Assembly (NCBI RefSeq): GCF_905475465.1
Contig: NC_062235.1
Coordinates: 816,001-880,000 of the forward strand
Direction of reading: 5' to 3'
From: Pieris napi
Taxonomy: Eukaryota; Arthropoda; Insecta; Lepidoptera; Pieridae
DNA: 64,000 nucleotides
Shown here: positions 23,285-35,111 of the stretch, piece after piece
Layout: each line of letters starts with the position of its first letter
How positions within the stretch are numbered: the stretch's first letter is position 1
The notes under the pieces: model-generated
What the model saw: the letters and a program-made list of their open reading frames with translations, nothing else
What the model was told of the DNA's origin: nothing
The model's database searches: none
Position numbers and translations under genes: made by a program

Positions 23285-23525
23285 TTTTTTATGAATCCAC
23301 GGGCTTATATGATGTCAAGTGATACCTCCCGCCGCCCATGGACATTCTCAATGCCAGAGGGCTCGTGAGTGCATTGCCGGCCTTTTAAGAATTGGTACGC
23401 TCTTTTCTTAAAGGACCCTAAGTCGTATTGTAATAGCTCGATGGGCAGATGGTTCCACATAGCTGTGGTGCGCAGCAAATGCCTTAATAAACGCTCAGTT
23501 GAGGAACGGCGGAAACATGTAATTT
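23285..23525 (-). pseudogene. CR1-like LINE 3' end
   Basis: Contains gtcaagtgatacc, cgcccatggacattctcaat, gccttttaagaattggtacg and ggaccctaagtcg. The frame is broken. Confidence 0.75.
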
Positions 23526-23639
23526 ATACGTAGAAGAAAAGGGTTGGGAATTTTATTGTATTTTGGACTAAATTCCCAACCCAACTGGTAGTCCAAATGG
23601 TAACATTTGTATTTTTACACGCTTTATATTAGCTTCACC

Positions 23640-23999
23640 TGTATGTATGTATGTATGTAACCGACTCCTTCGGACTCGATTTTGACCCACTTTTAACGGA
23701 CAGATTTAATTCAAACTTTGCGCACCTGTCAAAGATCGATGACAATGCAATAATCCGAAAAAAAAATAAAAAAAATGTAACTAAAAAATAAATAATAGTT
23801 AAAAAAAACCTAAAAAACACGCTTTTAAAGCACATCAAACTAAAAAGTGAAAAATAATTCCTAATTTAGGCTGAAAATGGTAATGAACAAAAAATACTGG
23901 TATTATTGTGAAAAAGCGTGGGTTGCTCGATAGACGAAAAATATGGCACAGAGATGCTTTAAAAGCGTGTTTTTTTAGTTTTTTTAAACTATTATTTTT
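23640..23999 (-). repeat. Repeat K: (ATAC)n-tailed element with internal hairpin
   Basis: tatgtatgtatgtatgtaac, then cgactccttcggactcgatt, ttgacccacttttaacgg and ctttgcgcacctgtcaaag, followed by a fold-back block (aaaacacgcttttaaagca ... tgctttaaaagcgtgtttt). The inverted partner is at 34306-34670. Confidence 0.7.
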
Positions 24000-25019
24000 T
24001 ATTAAGTTGTAAGCTTATATTTACACATTCGACAGAATAGAATATTTCAGCAGCAGAGCTGAAAAGTTCAACCACCCACGTTCTATTGTCATGGTCAGGG
24101 CACAACGCGTCCAAAGATTTCAATAAATTTCTGAGACGTTAATGAATGCCAGTGAGACACCCCGAATGAAGAAGTGAGTTTAGTTTATCCACATTTGTAA
24201 TAAAAGTTCATGGTTCATATTATCAATGCACTGATTGAAAAACATTAAATCGTTGCGAAATAATAGTTGGAGCGTCATTATTTAGGCAAACAAAAGTATC
24301 ACTCGTCAAAGGTCAACAAGGCTAAATATCTTAAGAATGTAACAATTTTCAACTCTTACGTAATTTTATTTGACCTACGCTGTCGTAAATATTATGCTCG
24401 TACAAGTTTTATATGGGTGTGTCCTGATGTTGAGACGACGATGCCCATGGACAGTGACACTGCCAGAAGCCTCGCAAGTTCATTGACTTTAAGGAAACGA
24501 TACGCTTTTAAGGTTCCACGACGACCAGATTTTTCCATAGTGGCGCGTAACACAAAGTATTTCACTTGTTAAACGACGCCATCCCACGCTTTAAGGCCCT
24601 ATCCCAGCACGAATGTGGTGGACTGCGGAGCGCAGTGGAGAGCTGGAACACTGAGGCGTGCCGGCCCGTAATAACAATTAGTTATATAAAACATTAAATT
24701 AATGTCATTTTAACTTTTTTTTTCTGAATTGGGTTACTTGGCTTGCGATAAAATATATCGTTTAAATTTAAAAATCATGTTCTATACACATTTTTGTCAT
24801 AAAATGAATTCATCGTGTCAAAAATTAGCTATGTTTGCGTAGTACGTAGTAGCGTAGTTGTCGTGTATCGTGTCTCGTAAATCGTATCGTATCGTATCTT
24901 TCAAAATGTATACGTATACATAAACTACTCAACTCCGCCATATATTTTTTCCATTCGCCCTACTTCAAGAAACGATGACGAAAAAGGGAAAGAACCAAAT
25001 TACTTTTTTGGAGTTTGGC
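24000..25019. other. Mostly unassigned; diverged CR1 trace
   Basis: 24425-24545 resembles the antisense CR1 3' end (gcccatggacagtgacactgccagaa). The rest, including the simple cgtatcgtatcgtat run near 24885, shows no gene. Confidence 0.45.
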
Positions 25020-25150
25020 GACTATAGCGGTCCTTAAAGGTCGGCAACGCACTTCCAAGATCCTTGGTATCGCAGATGTCTATGGGCGGTGGTAGCCGTT
25101 TAATTCTAAATGACCCGCCTGCTTGTTTGCATCCCGTCTCATAAAAAATA
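25020..25150 (+). pseudogene. LINE (CR1-type) 3' end fragment
   Basis: aaaggtcggcaacgcacttc, gcagatgtctatgggcggtgg and ccgcctgcttgtttgc. This is the sense orientation of a common lepidopteran LINE end, related to 61545-61645. Confidence 0.65.
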
Positions 25151-25559
25151 AGCCTTTAACAAAATAAATCATTGATAAAGATGCTTCTATATCTCAACTT
25201 CTATTATATTAAGAAAATAAGCAAAGAATGGTCCACGGTTTAGATTTTTGGTCTTTTAACAATAATATAATATTCATAGTGTAACCTACACTTAAGCTAA
25301 CATTCTTGTGATCATGAAAAATATCAAATAAATTTAATAATTAATTAAATTTAGCTTTTAATGTATACAATGACCCAAATTTTATCTTTGTTTACCTACA
25401 ATATAAATTTGAAAACCTTGAACGCTTCTTTGGTGAAGATCTTCAAACTATTAACATTTTTTATCGCAATATTATATGAAGGATTAAAAAAACATGATAT
25501 ACTCGTATGTGAATATTTAACAGGTTTTGATATTTAAATCCAATTTATCTGTTTTTATG
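25151..25559. other. AT-rich, nothing recognised
   Basis: No feature supported. Confidence 0.4.
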
Positions 25560-25745
25560 GTTAGATTATTTCATAGATGTCAGACTTCTGGGCCTGACAC
25601 ACGTAGATTTTTGCACCAAGTAGGTATTCCTCACTAATTGCCTTCACCGTGCGAGCAAGTTAATTAGACACAAAGAAAGAAAAATCCATCTAGTCAAGAT
25701 CTAAGGGATCCAAAGGTGGCTGACGTCGCAAAGCTTTCAGGCAAA
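25560..25745 (-). repeat. Decayed SINE family A
   Basis: gggcctgacacacg, ccttcaccgtgcgagcaa and acaaagaaagaaaaatccat remain in order; the head is unrecognisable. Confidence 0.5.
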
Positions 25746-26080
25746 TCTATACACATTGAACCTTTTTTGATAACGCAGAATGTGACAATATTATTATAAC
25801 ATGTGTATTTTGATTTGTCCAAACATGTGATATCCCTGTACGTCCTGATCACATTTCACCAAAGAGATACTGGTTTGTGCTGATAGAAAGAATATAGGCA
25901 TTACCAAATCTAGCCTTGCAGATGTTTTCGAAAATGTTACCATGTCTGTTTATATTTGTACATGTCAGTTATGTGTTACCTATGTTTTACCTTGACACTA
26001 CTTAGAAGCATTTCGCATTTGTTGAATCCGCAATCTCGTAGTTTTTAGAATAAGATCTAAGGATTTTACCTAACAGAGTG

Positions 26081-26300
26081 CTAGATTTGGAATCTACACT
26101 TGTTATCTTGCGTACCTACTCCTAATCCGCCAATGCGAATTGGGAGCGATGCGTATTTCCAAGAAGATGTTTCGAAATGAACGTTTAAAATGGATTCCAA
26201 CGACGTGTTTAAAAGATTATCCAAATCACGTAATAGAACTGAATGATGCCCTCTGGAAACAGCGAAGTACATAAATTAAGTTGGGAATAAATAGACAGGA
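26081..26300 (-). pseudogene. Retroelement RT C-terminal remnant
   Basis: The frame contains LDNLLNTSLESILNVHFETS followed by ASLPIRIGGLGVGTQ, a pattern repeatedly found after the reverse-transcriptase domain of insect retroelements (ASLPxxxGGLGVR). A fragment of about 65 codons. Confidence 0.55.
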
Positions 26301-26654
26301 TTTTAAAACAGTGCTGAGTGGACGGCAATATCCAGAAGACGGTGAGAAAGCCAATGTATCGGGTTTTAACTAACTACAATGCAATTTATGAAGATGTAGA
26401 CACTTTCCACCTTACTGAAGAGGGTGTGAGGAAATATATTAGGTAGCGGGAAGACTGACTTTATAATATTATATATAAATATGTGATCTGAGTATGTGTC
26501 CTTAATGTGATTTTACTTAGCGTACCTTTTTAGTACATACCAACATGGAACATTTTGCTATGTTCGGTTTTCTGGAATGAAAACTAATAGGTTTTTCTGT
26601 GAATTTTTCTCTATATAAAGCTCAAAGTTCAAGTCATAAGATTTAAATTAACAA

Positions 26655-26893
26655 ATAAAAAATAGGGATTGATCGTAGAGGGGTGAAAATTGAGGTTGTA
26701 TGTATTTTTATATGTTGTATCATAAAAAATAAATTGTGGTGGACACCCCCCATATACTTAGGGGTTTGAATGATAGATAGGAGCCGATTCTCAGACTTAC
26801 TGAATATGCATCAAAAATTTCATAAGAATCGGTCGAGCCGTTTCGGAGGAGTATGGGAACGAACATTGTGACACGAGAATTTTATATATTAGA
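26655..26893 (-). mobile_element. Helitron-like non-autonomous element
   Basis: Antisense of tataaaattctcgtgtcaca, cctccgaaacggctcgaccg and attcttatgaaattttt, as in the plus copy at 33094. The CTAGT terminus is missing. Confidence 0.6.
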
Positions 26894-27477
26894 TATTAAG
26901 TTGTAGTTTGTTTAATGTTTAATTTCAGTTTTGTTTTTTTAGATAGACTAAAACTTAATGTACTTACTAAATTTAACTTAATGTAATCTTTGAGATAACG
27001 AATAAAGATTTTTTTTTTTTTTTTTTTTTTAATGTACTTGACTTATGTTTTCTGTTTCGTATACTTTGTTTATCTGTTTTGGCTTTGTATATTGCCTAAA
27101 TGTTTTCTTTTATAAAGTGTATGTGTAGCTGTAAAATTACTTTATGAATAAAGATCTTTAATAATAAAGAACTTACATTGTTAAAAAAGATTAATTATGT
27201 ATAAATAATTGTAGTTTGCATGTCGGTCTTGATGTCCCTTACGCAACAATTTATAAACAAACAGTTATCTCGCGTTCCGCTGCGCGAGCAATGAAAGTGC
27301 GGAATCACAGTAATTTACAGCCTAATAAATTATTTTTAGGGTTCTGCAACTTTGAATATAAAGTGTTAATTAAACACTTAATTATTTCTTAACAATGAAT
27401 TTTGCATCCGAAGAAGGTCAGAACTTAAGAATAAACGTATGAATATGAAGTGTACAAGGAAAAATTGTTGTGAAAAA
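26894..27477. other. AT-rich; poly-T run
   Basis: A run of about 20 T at 27010-27030 after aataaag, likely a retroposed 3' tail. Nothing else recognised. Confidence 0.4.
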
Positions 27478-27855
27478 ATATTGGTTGTTTGTAAAGTAGG
27501 TTATGATCGAGATGTTTACGTGATAACGTCTTATTGGTGATATAAGTTTTTGGGAAGTAAGGAATTAATGAAGATAACAATTTTTTCAAATTTTAAATTA
27601 CATCTATCGTTTTATTCACACTTTTGATGATAAATTTCGGGTGTAAAATGACAAGTTTACTTATTCGACTATGATATACATTTTTCTTCATACATTCACG
27701 GAATGACTGGCAGCGCTCGAGATGAGACGGGAGATCGGTCCGTCTCTCTCTCGTTATACCTGCGATCGCGCTCGTGAGGTTTTGGTGTGACACAAGTTTC
27801 TGAACATGTCACCCGACTAAAACGATTTTAAAGACGTTATCACGTCAAAAATACA
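27478..27855 (-). repeat. Non-autonomous element M, uninterrupted copy
   Basis: Matches 44864-45780 in inverted orientation over its whole length: gatgtttacgtgataacgtc, gaatgactggcagcgctcga, cctgcgatcgcgctcgtgag and gacgttatcacgtcaaaaa. It holds the unoccupied site for the 0.55-kb insertion in the other copy. Confidence 0.8.
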
Positions 27856-27984
27856 CAAATACATGGGGTATGCCTAATGAGTAAACTAAATCAGTATAAG
27901 CAATCTGTAGAGATATCTATACGTATAATATAATCTATGCCTCTCAATGTCGAGAGCGCCTTAAACGCGAAAAAAGGTGTTTTT

Positions 27985-28545
27985 ATTTTCTAGAACAGAG
28001 GGCAAACGGGCAGGAAGCTCACCTGATGTTAAGTAAGGCATTGAGAGTGTCCATGGGCGGTATGCCCATGGACACTCTCAATGCCAAGGAGTCGCGAGTG
28101 CGCTACCGGCCTTTTAAGAATTCATATGCTCTTTTCTTGAAGGACCCTAAGTGCAATTGGTTCGGAAATACTTCAGTGGGCAGCTGCTTCCACATAACGC
28201 GGCAGAAACTGCCTTAAGAAACGCTCAGTTGTGGAACGACGAACGTCGAGGTGATACGGATGGTATTTTGTTTTCTGCCTTGAAGTCCGATGATGAAACT
28301 CAGCTGCAGGTATTCTGCAGTCTGAACAACTCTTCTGAACACTCTGCATGGTAAATGCGGTAGAAGATGCAGAGAGATCCCACATCTCTACGCAACACCA
28401 AGTGATCAAGCCGCTCGGAGTGTCTGGTAGTCGACGATTCGAATCGCTCGACGAATACGATCAACCGGAAGAAGCTGGTACTGGGGAGCTCCCGCCCAGA
28501 GGTGAGAACAGTACTCCCTGTCGGGTGGATTTGCGGTTTTTATAT
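27985..28545 (-). pseudogene. CR1-like LINE 3' end, longest copy
   Basis: Antisense of the LINE end, extending from gggcaaacgggcaggaagct through ccctaagtgcaattggttcg to ggggagctcccgcccagagg. Contains an aberrant inverted duplication at 28037-28085. Confidence 0.78.
28037..28085. repeat. Perfect 22-bp hairpin inside the CR1 copy
   Basis: 28037-28058 is the exact reverse complement of 28064-28085, with loop ggtat. Other CR1 copies have gataccgccgcccatgg here, so the left arm replaced normal sequence. Confidence 0.88.
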
Positions 28546-28823
28546 GTAGTTGAGGGCAAAAATAAAATAAATACTTTGTTTAATATGAATCGCCTAACTA
28601 AATGCACTTATAATATTCTAAACAAATATCAAATGCTCATAAGTGACGGGCAAGTAATAACATTTCCTATTTAAAGAGGAAATGCATTCAGTTATGGGTG
28701 CAATGCCGCAAGGAGCTTTCTAGATATCACTGTAAATTAAATTAAAATTACTAGTTGACAATTGCTATACCAACCACGGTGTTTTATCAATCTCGTTAGT
28801 GAATTTGCAGCTTTATATATAAC

Positions 28824-29470
28824 AATGGCGCTACAATCTGTTAGGCGTGGGCCTCAGATTTCTGTACCTTTCTGTGATTATTTCTAATAGCGTGTTGATC
28901 CCACGGAAATGTAAGTGCGTGACCTATTTCACCATGCCTACTGCTGATAGAGGTCAAACCTTTGTTTTTATTTTTGTTTATTATTCATTAACTATTAATT
29001 ACTTAAGATGTCATGTGGAACATGGTGTAATGGTTGCAGCTCCTTACAAACATGGTGTAAAATGAAAAAACTTGGCGATTAAAAAGAGTGGCGGAGAGTT
29101 TATTGCCATTCTTGTCCGTTCTACGCCCATGATTTGAGAACTGGCAGTAAATGTAAAATTAGAAGCATTTAATATGTATTTCTTTATTGACGTTCATAAG
29201 TGTACATTGCGTTACCGAAATGAATAAATGATGTTGACTTGACTTGACTTCACTAGGAAAGTAGGTGATCAACCTTCTGTGCACAGAAGGTCACACACAC
29301 CGTCGACTTTTTGGGTCTAAGGCAGCGCCTTTCCTGACGATGTTTCCTTCACCTTGCGAGGGAGTGTTAAATGTGCACAAAAACACAACTCCGTTGGTGC
29401 AAAGCTGGGGTTCGAACTTACGACTCCAAGGATGAGATAGACGTTGAAATCACTAGACCAACACAGCTCA
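28824..29470 (-). repeat. SINE family A interrupted by a LINE tail
   Basis: The 3' part of the SINE (caatggcgctacaatctg...) is at 28824-28892. A family D LINE end (plus) fills 28896-29250. The SINE resumes at aggaaagtaggtgatcaacc and ends with the tRNA-like head near 29468. Confidence 0.75.
28896..29250 (+). repeat. LINE 3'-end repeat, family D
   Basis: ccacggaaatgtaagtgcgt, aacttggcgattaaaaagag, gagaactggcagtaaatg and gaataaatgatgttgacttg. It is inserted in the SINE above. Confidence 0.72.
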
Positions 29471-29656
29471 ATTTGCATCTTTATCTAACTGAAATTAATG
29501 AATAGAAATGAAATTAATCTAATTTCACTGTTTTAATTAAGTTAATAATAAAACTGAGTTCTCTATATTCATGAAACGGACAGAAACAAATATTTACTTT
29601 TAATTAAGCAATGTTACGTCGAACTTGAAACTGAATTAGTTTTATTATTCAGTGTC

Positions 29657-30153
29657 GAGACCCTTGGTCCGTGGGATCCTAGCGCCATAAGGCTTTTTAA
29701 GGAAATAGCAAATAGGTTAGTCGATATCACAGGAGACCGAAGAGCTGGCAGCTACCTCGGACAAAGAATTAGAGTCTGTTTCACAATGTACAGATAAGTT
29801 CTACATAAGTTCCAAATTAGCTATTTATTACTTATTGGTAGGATAAGCACTATTGTTGCGTTTCACGACTGTCAGATAGCGCTATTCGTCACATAAAGTC
29901 CATCATAAGTTATGAGTCCGATGAATGTCAAATAGCACAATTTATCTTCCAAATAATTTATGTGTTACATAGCTATTTGGTACTTTATACATAAATTGTG
30001 AAACAGACCCTTAGTCTAGCTATTCAAAAGGGGAACGCTGCCAGTATCTTCGGAACCTTGCCTAAAGGGACTCCTTTCAATAATATACTTCGGTTCCTAG
30101 AGTGCCAAGCAGCCGAGGGAGGTCATTTGGACAACACTATTTTTAGGTCTTAA
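29657..30153 (+). pseudogene. Retroelement ORF C-terminus interrupted by a MITE
   Basis: Open from GAG at 29657 with residues ETLGPWDPSAIRLFKEIANR and GDRRAGSYLGQRIS. After the inserted element the same frame continues LAIQKGNAASIFGTLPKG ... AAEGGHLDNTIFRS and stops with TAA at 30151-30153. Similar tails occur on retrotransposon proteins of Lepidoptera (recollection, moderate confidence). Confidence 0.6.
29772..30010. mobile_element. PIF/Harbinger-like MITE with TTA duplication
   Basis: Ends gagtctgtttcacaa and ttgtgaaacagaccc (15 bp, one mismatch), flanked by TTA at 29769-29771 and 30011-30013. 239 bp, non-coding. TSD length and sequence suggest the PIF/Harbinger type. Confidence 0.82.
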
Positions 30154-30664
30154 AATTCCTGTGTTTCTAGTTTTTAAAAATACAAATATATTTTTGTTAT
30201 GACTCGTAGTTCTTTTTTAATTGAATATTGAAACCGCCAACACCCTTATGGCCCACCCTGTATATAAAAATAAATGTTATTTAAAAAATACATAGATTAT
30301 TATTATAGATTATATTAGATTAATATTAGAAAATATAGACTATACACACTAGTTTCACTGACATTAGGTAGTATCTACATAAGGAAGTATACAGGCAACC
30401 GTAAAACCTGACTGTAAACAAAATAGAGAAAGTTTTGTATACGTCTGCCCGCGGACCACAAGGTGCGCGTGCGCGTCTTGATGCAATAAGGTTAAGTCAT
30501 AAAACTTCTATAGAAATCTTTATGACTAGATATGTTATGATGATATAATGATTTTAAACTTAGAAAATTATGAATAAAATTAATAATTATTTTTGATTAA
30601 TAAAATAAACCCATGGTAACCCTTTCAATTGATTATGCGAAATCCAAGAATTATTATGTACCTC

Positions 30665-30895
30665 TCCTATAACACGGTAGATTGGCCTCACGTTATAGAA
30701 TACGCGTTGTACGAATATTCTCGCATTACATGCTTGTATGCGATATAACGCGTTATGTACAAATGATTTACGTTTACGAAAAACATGAACGAAATAAGTG
30801 CGTACAAATCATTATAAATCACAGTACAGAAAACAGCCCGCGTTATAACAATACGAGGGACTGAAACCGCGTTATAAAAGTACCGTGTTGTAAGG
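30665..30895. repeat. MITE with ccttataacacggta-type ends
   Basis: tcctataacacggta at the left and taccgtgttgtaagg at the right are inverted repeats with few mismatches; the interior is rich in cgttata/tataacg motifs. Confidence 0.6.
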
Positions 30896-31199
30896 GTGTA
30901 CGTTTTATTAGTTATAATAATATATTCTAAATACAAATTAAGTTTTATTTGACTTTGACAATTATAATAATCAATATAGAGACATAGTAATAGCAAAAAT
31001 CAATATTGTATGATTATATACATATTAAGTTAGTTACTTAGCTAATCAGTACCTACTCGTTATTTAAATATCCTATATAGGTTTTTATCCTTACTACAAT
31101 TTTATAATAACCTGATAACAATAACACATGGATTTTATTATAGACATTTTTTTAATTATAGAGTTTATTATTAAAATATACATATTTGGATTATCATAT

Positions 31200-31380
31200 T
31201 ACTTAAGGGGAAGAGCCTTAAATTCCTGCAAACACAAATCGAACCTGCAATTCGACTTAGGGTCCTTCAAGAAAAGAACGTACCAATTCATAAAAGGCCG
31301 GCAACGTACTTGTGAGCCTTAAGGAAATGTGAGTGTGCATGGGCGGCGGTATCACTTAACGTCAGATCATGCCCCTTTGC
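31200..31380 (+). pseudogene. CR1-like LINE 3' end
   Basis: Sense copy whose frame reads FDLGSFKKRTYQFIKGRQRT, the CR1-type RT C-terminus, followed by gggcggcggtatcacttaacgtc. Confidence 0.78.
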
Positions 31381-32080
31381 CTTTTACTTAAAAAAGCCCG
31401 AAGAAATTTCCAAAAGATTTCTAGATAAAACGCATTAACTTAAGATAATTATTTTTAAGAAACTCCCAATCAATTAGTACATGCCTTTTGTACGGCGGTG
31501 ACCTGCTGACGCAACCCACTTTTCTCTCATTACGGTACGTTATACAATCGTAAGTCGACATTGAAACCGACTGACCGCGTTCCTCGCATGCCAATATTAT
31601 CTGTTGATTTACACCTTTTATGATAAACTATTTTTGGACACCAAATTGCTCAGTTGTTTTTGATAATGATGTCTTTATTATGCATGTCCTTTGGCAAATT
31701 AAGGTCGCGTTTCAATGAAATTCAGCGCTTGTTGTTCGCCATATTTTGTGAATCTAAGATTGTAGTTACAGCGTTTTAAATTAGGACCGAGCTGTGATTC
31801 TTTGTGGTAGAATTATAATAATAATACATTTATTAAACCAAAAATCATAAGTCCATACGGTTATTATTGTGTTAGTTACAAAATTGTCCTAAATATCATA
31901 TTATTTATTTATTTGGGATACAAAACAAAGCAAAACAAAACATGACAGCACAATTTATAAATCCGGAGAACGACAAACATACTGGTAGCTATAATAAAGA
32001 AGAAAGATACAAGGATTAGAATATTAATAGTTGTTTTAAATTATTTTTAAATGAAGGAGTACACAGTAGTAGGAGATACT
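31381..32080. other. Nothing recognised
   Basis: AT-rich; no open frame or repeat identified. Confidence 0.4.
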
Positions 32081-32082
32081 GC

Positions 32083-32185
32083 CCTGCGATTCTGTAACTC
32101 ACTTTTCGAACTCACACAGCGGTTTTCGCATCGGTTTTCGAGCGAAAAGAGGTCGCTTGCGCGTCGTGACGTAAAAGCAGTCCAC
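32083..32185 (+). repeat. Half of hairpin MITE P
   Basis: ccctgcgattctgtaactca, cttttcgaactcacacagcg and gttttcgcatcgg match the ends of the MITE around 51687-54044, here without the mirrored half and without the insertion. Confidence 0.75.
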
Positions 32186-33093
32186 CATAACCAAACATTG
32201 TAGACGCACTGTGAGGGATCCCCATCAACACTCAGAACGCATTATTGTACTGAACACGACGTGCGTTGTATGATTTTTTTGTAGACATAAAATGATGTCC
32301 AATTTGCTATGAAAAGAGTGATTTTTACCTCTCAAGAACACCGCTGAATGAGCATATTAGATCTAATAGCCCTTCGTTCCTCAAAGTCAGCATCGTCTTT
32401 CAGAGTAGAGGTTAACCGAAATGCCCGATGTATTTGACTGTCACACACATATATATATGCACATACACACATACTCACATACACCCAGACAACTTTATTT
32501 CTACTAACTCCTAACCAGTTGACTGTTTTGTTTTGTTTTTTTTACCTTAGCTTCACTTTGGAAGACTATACACTGACTTTTACAATTGTAAAATAACCCT
32601 TGATCAGCATAGCTCTCACATATCAAGAGTTTCCTAAGTCCACAGACCTCGTGCTCAAAAAAACTTATACGCTTGGAATAACAATAATTCATTAATTTAA
32701 GTACGTTAATTTTATCGTTCATTTATTTCCTTTATAACGTGGTACTAAGTTCTCTCTTAATCGATGGCTGAATATAAGCTTATAAAGAGATTTGCATTTA
32801 TACATAGTTTCGTCGTGAAATAAAATGTAAATAATAATTGCGCTCAATTTCTATTCCGCGATAATCGAACACATTAGGTCAGGTCAGGTATTTCTCATTA
32901 CACAATCGACATTGTAACCACATGACCGAAATCGTAATATGTTATGTATGTATGGTACTAAAAACAAACAGTTTATTTTTATGTTTATTTTGTTTGGAAC
33001 TCTTTGTACAGAGCTGGAAATATTTAAATATTCTGCGAATAGTATATGTTTTTTTGGCATTACAGCTGTGTCCTAAATAGGTTGTACTTCTAA
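32186..33093. other. AT-rich, nothing recognised
   Basis: Contains a short (ca/ta)n stretch at 32445-32490 only. Confidence 0.4.
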
Positions 33094-33385
33094 TCTAATA
33101 TATAAAATTCTCGTGTCGCGGTGTTTGTGGTTAAGCTCCTCCGAAACGGCTTGACCGATTCTCATGAAATTTTGTGTGCATATTGGGTATGTTTGAGAAT
33201 CGGACAACCTCTATTTTTCATCCCCCTAAATGTTAAGGATAGTCCCCTAAATATATTTTTTTTTAAATTTTAGATAAATTTTTATTTTTTTTATGATATA
33301 GCATTAAAAAATACATACAACCCCTAATTTTTATTATAAATTATATTACATGGCAAAACAACGTTTGCCGGATCAGCTAGTATTT
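33094..33385 (+). mobile_element. Helitron-like non-autonomous element, complete
   Basis: Begins atataaaattctcgtgtcgc, has cctccgaaacggcttgaccg and ends gcaaaacaacgtttgccgga followed by tcagctagt. Resembles lepidopteran Lep1-type Helitrons (inference from termini). Confidence 0.65.
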
Positions 33386-33559
33386 ATATATAAATCTTCT
33401 GTGCGTGTTTCTGTAATTAAACCTCTAATGGCTGGACCGATTTTGATGAAATGTGTGTGTTCAAGTGGATTAGATTTCTATTTACTTGTTTTATATATAT
33501 ATATTTCTATTTCTTTCAGGCTACCGCTGTAAGAAAAAAAGGAACCCGAAATGCAAAAC

Positions 33560-33755
33560 TACAAACAATTTGTATGACTCAAAACTTAGCGATTAAAAAG
33601 AGTGGCGGAAAGTTTCTTGCCAGTTCTTCTTGCCCGCTCTAAGCCCTTGACTTGCGAACTGGTAGTAAATGTAAATTTACAATTTATTTTTTATTTTTTT
33701 TGACGTTCATAAGTGTACTTTTTAACCTATATGAATAAAGATATTTTGAGTTTAC
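33560..33755 (+). repeat. LINE 3'-end repeat, family D
   Basis: aacttagcgattaaaaagag, cttgccagttcttcttgccc, gacttgcgaactggtagtaa and gacgttcataagtgtac. Confidence 0.68.
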
Positions 33756-34305
33756 GTAAAACATAAAATTACTTCGTCAAAACTCATGAAACAAACCAAT
33801 TTTCTCAATCATAATATACTATGAGAGGAATAACTCTTTCATTTAAAATGCAGTAAGATTAAATTCTTTAGTTATAAATCTAAGTCCAGCATAGAAACAA
33901 GGTATTTCTCAACACATAGTTGTCAGTGACACCGACTGACCGAAGACCTCTTAATGAGGTCAAATTTCATAACAAAAACTAGCGCCACCATTTGTAAATA
34001 CCAATGCATACAGCATTTAATTGGATATTCATTCATACATTATAAAGCAGAATTCTATAATAGACCGGCAACGTATTCGCATCTGACAGTATCCATGGTG
34101 TCTATCCGTGATACTCCTATCCACTCCCCCCTTCGTCCTCCACTCCTCATGGGACAGGCATGGAAGGTCCATTAGTGATAGTCAACGGATATCTCAGGGT
34201 TCAGACCTAGCTACTGCATTTACTATTTATTAAAAAAAATATATATTTCTAAGTAAATGTTTAGGAACATATCACCAGTCTAATACATAGTGTATTTACA
34301 TTAAA
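33756..34305. other. Nothing recognised
   Basis: AT-rich; no supported feature. Confidence 0.4.
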
Positions 34306-34625
34306 ATAAATAATAGTTAAAAAAACTAAAAAACACGCTTTTAAAGCACATCAAACTAAAAAGTGAAAGATAATTAAAAATTTAGGCTGAAAATGGTAAT
34401 GAACAAAAAATATACCATTATTTTTTTATTGTGAAAAAGTGTGGGTTGCTCGATAGACGAAAAATATGGCACAGAGTTTTTTTAAACTATTATTTATTTT
34501 TTAGTTAAATTTTTTTCATTTTTTTTTTCGGATTATTGCATTGTCATCGATCTTTGACAGGTGCGCAAAGTTTGAATTAAATCTGTCCGTTAAAAGTGGG
34601 TCAAAATCGAGTCCGAAGGAGTCGG

Positions 34626-34656
<31 letters not shown>

Positions 34657-34670
34657 CATACATACAGGTA
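34306..34670 (+). repeat. Repeat K, plus copy
   Basis: Inverted copy of 23640-23999. It ends gagtccgaaggagtcggtta followed by nine or ten catacata units. Confidence 0.72.
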
Positions 34671-34683
34671 AAGCGTGTAAAAA

Positions 34684-34940
34684 CCAGTGCCACTACAACC
34701 ATTTTAGGCCTGGGCCTCAGATTTCAGTATCTGTTTCATGATCATCAATCTAATAGGCAAGTAGGTCCTTCACAAACGCCGGCGACTTTTTGACGTCATA
34801 CAAACTAGAATATACTTATTGAGTCTAAGGGAGGCCGTTTTCCTGGCGATGTTTTCACATAGACAGAAAATCCATTGGTCTACAGCCGGGGAATGAACCT
34901 ACAATCTAAAGGATGAGAGTCCCACCTTGAACCCACTATT
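34684..34940 (-). repeat. SINE family A, diverged
   Basis: ccagtgccactacaaccatt, gggcctcagatttcagtatc, then a shortened body and a mutated head (acagccggggaatgaaccta). Confidence 0.72.
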
Positions 34941-35111
34941 ACAAGTGTAAAAATGACTCCCATCTCATAGTGCGACAATAGTTTTAATATATAATCTATT
35001 CAGAGGCCCAAGCTTTATTGGATGAACCCAATGATGAATTGATGTTTACGATTCCTTAATATAAAATTCAGTAATTAAATATATATGAAAACACGATCTC
35101 ATTTTTAAATT

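Noticed and set aside
34627..34668. CRISPR-like or tandem array
   Set aside because: Simple (cata)n microsatellite forming the tail of repeat K; no spacers.
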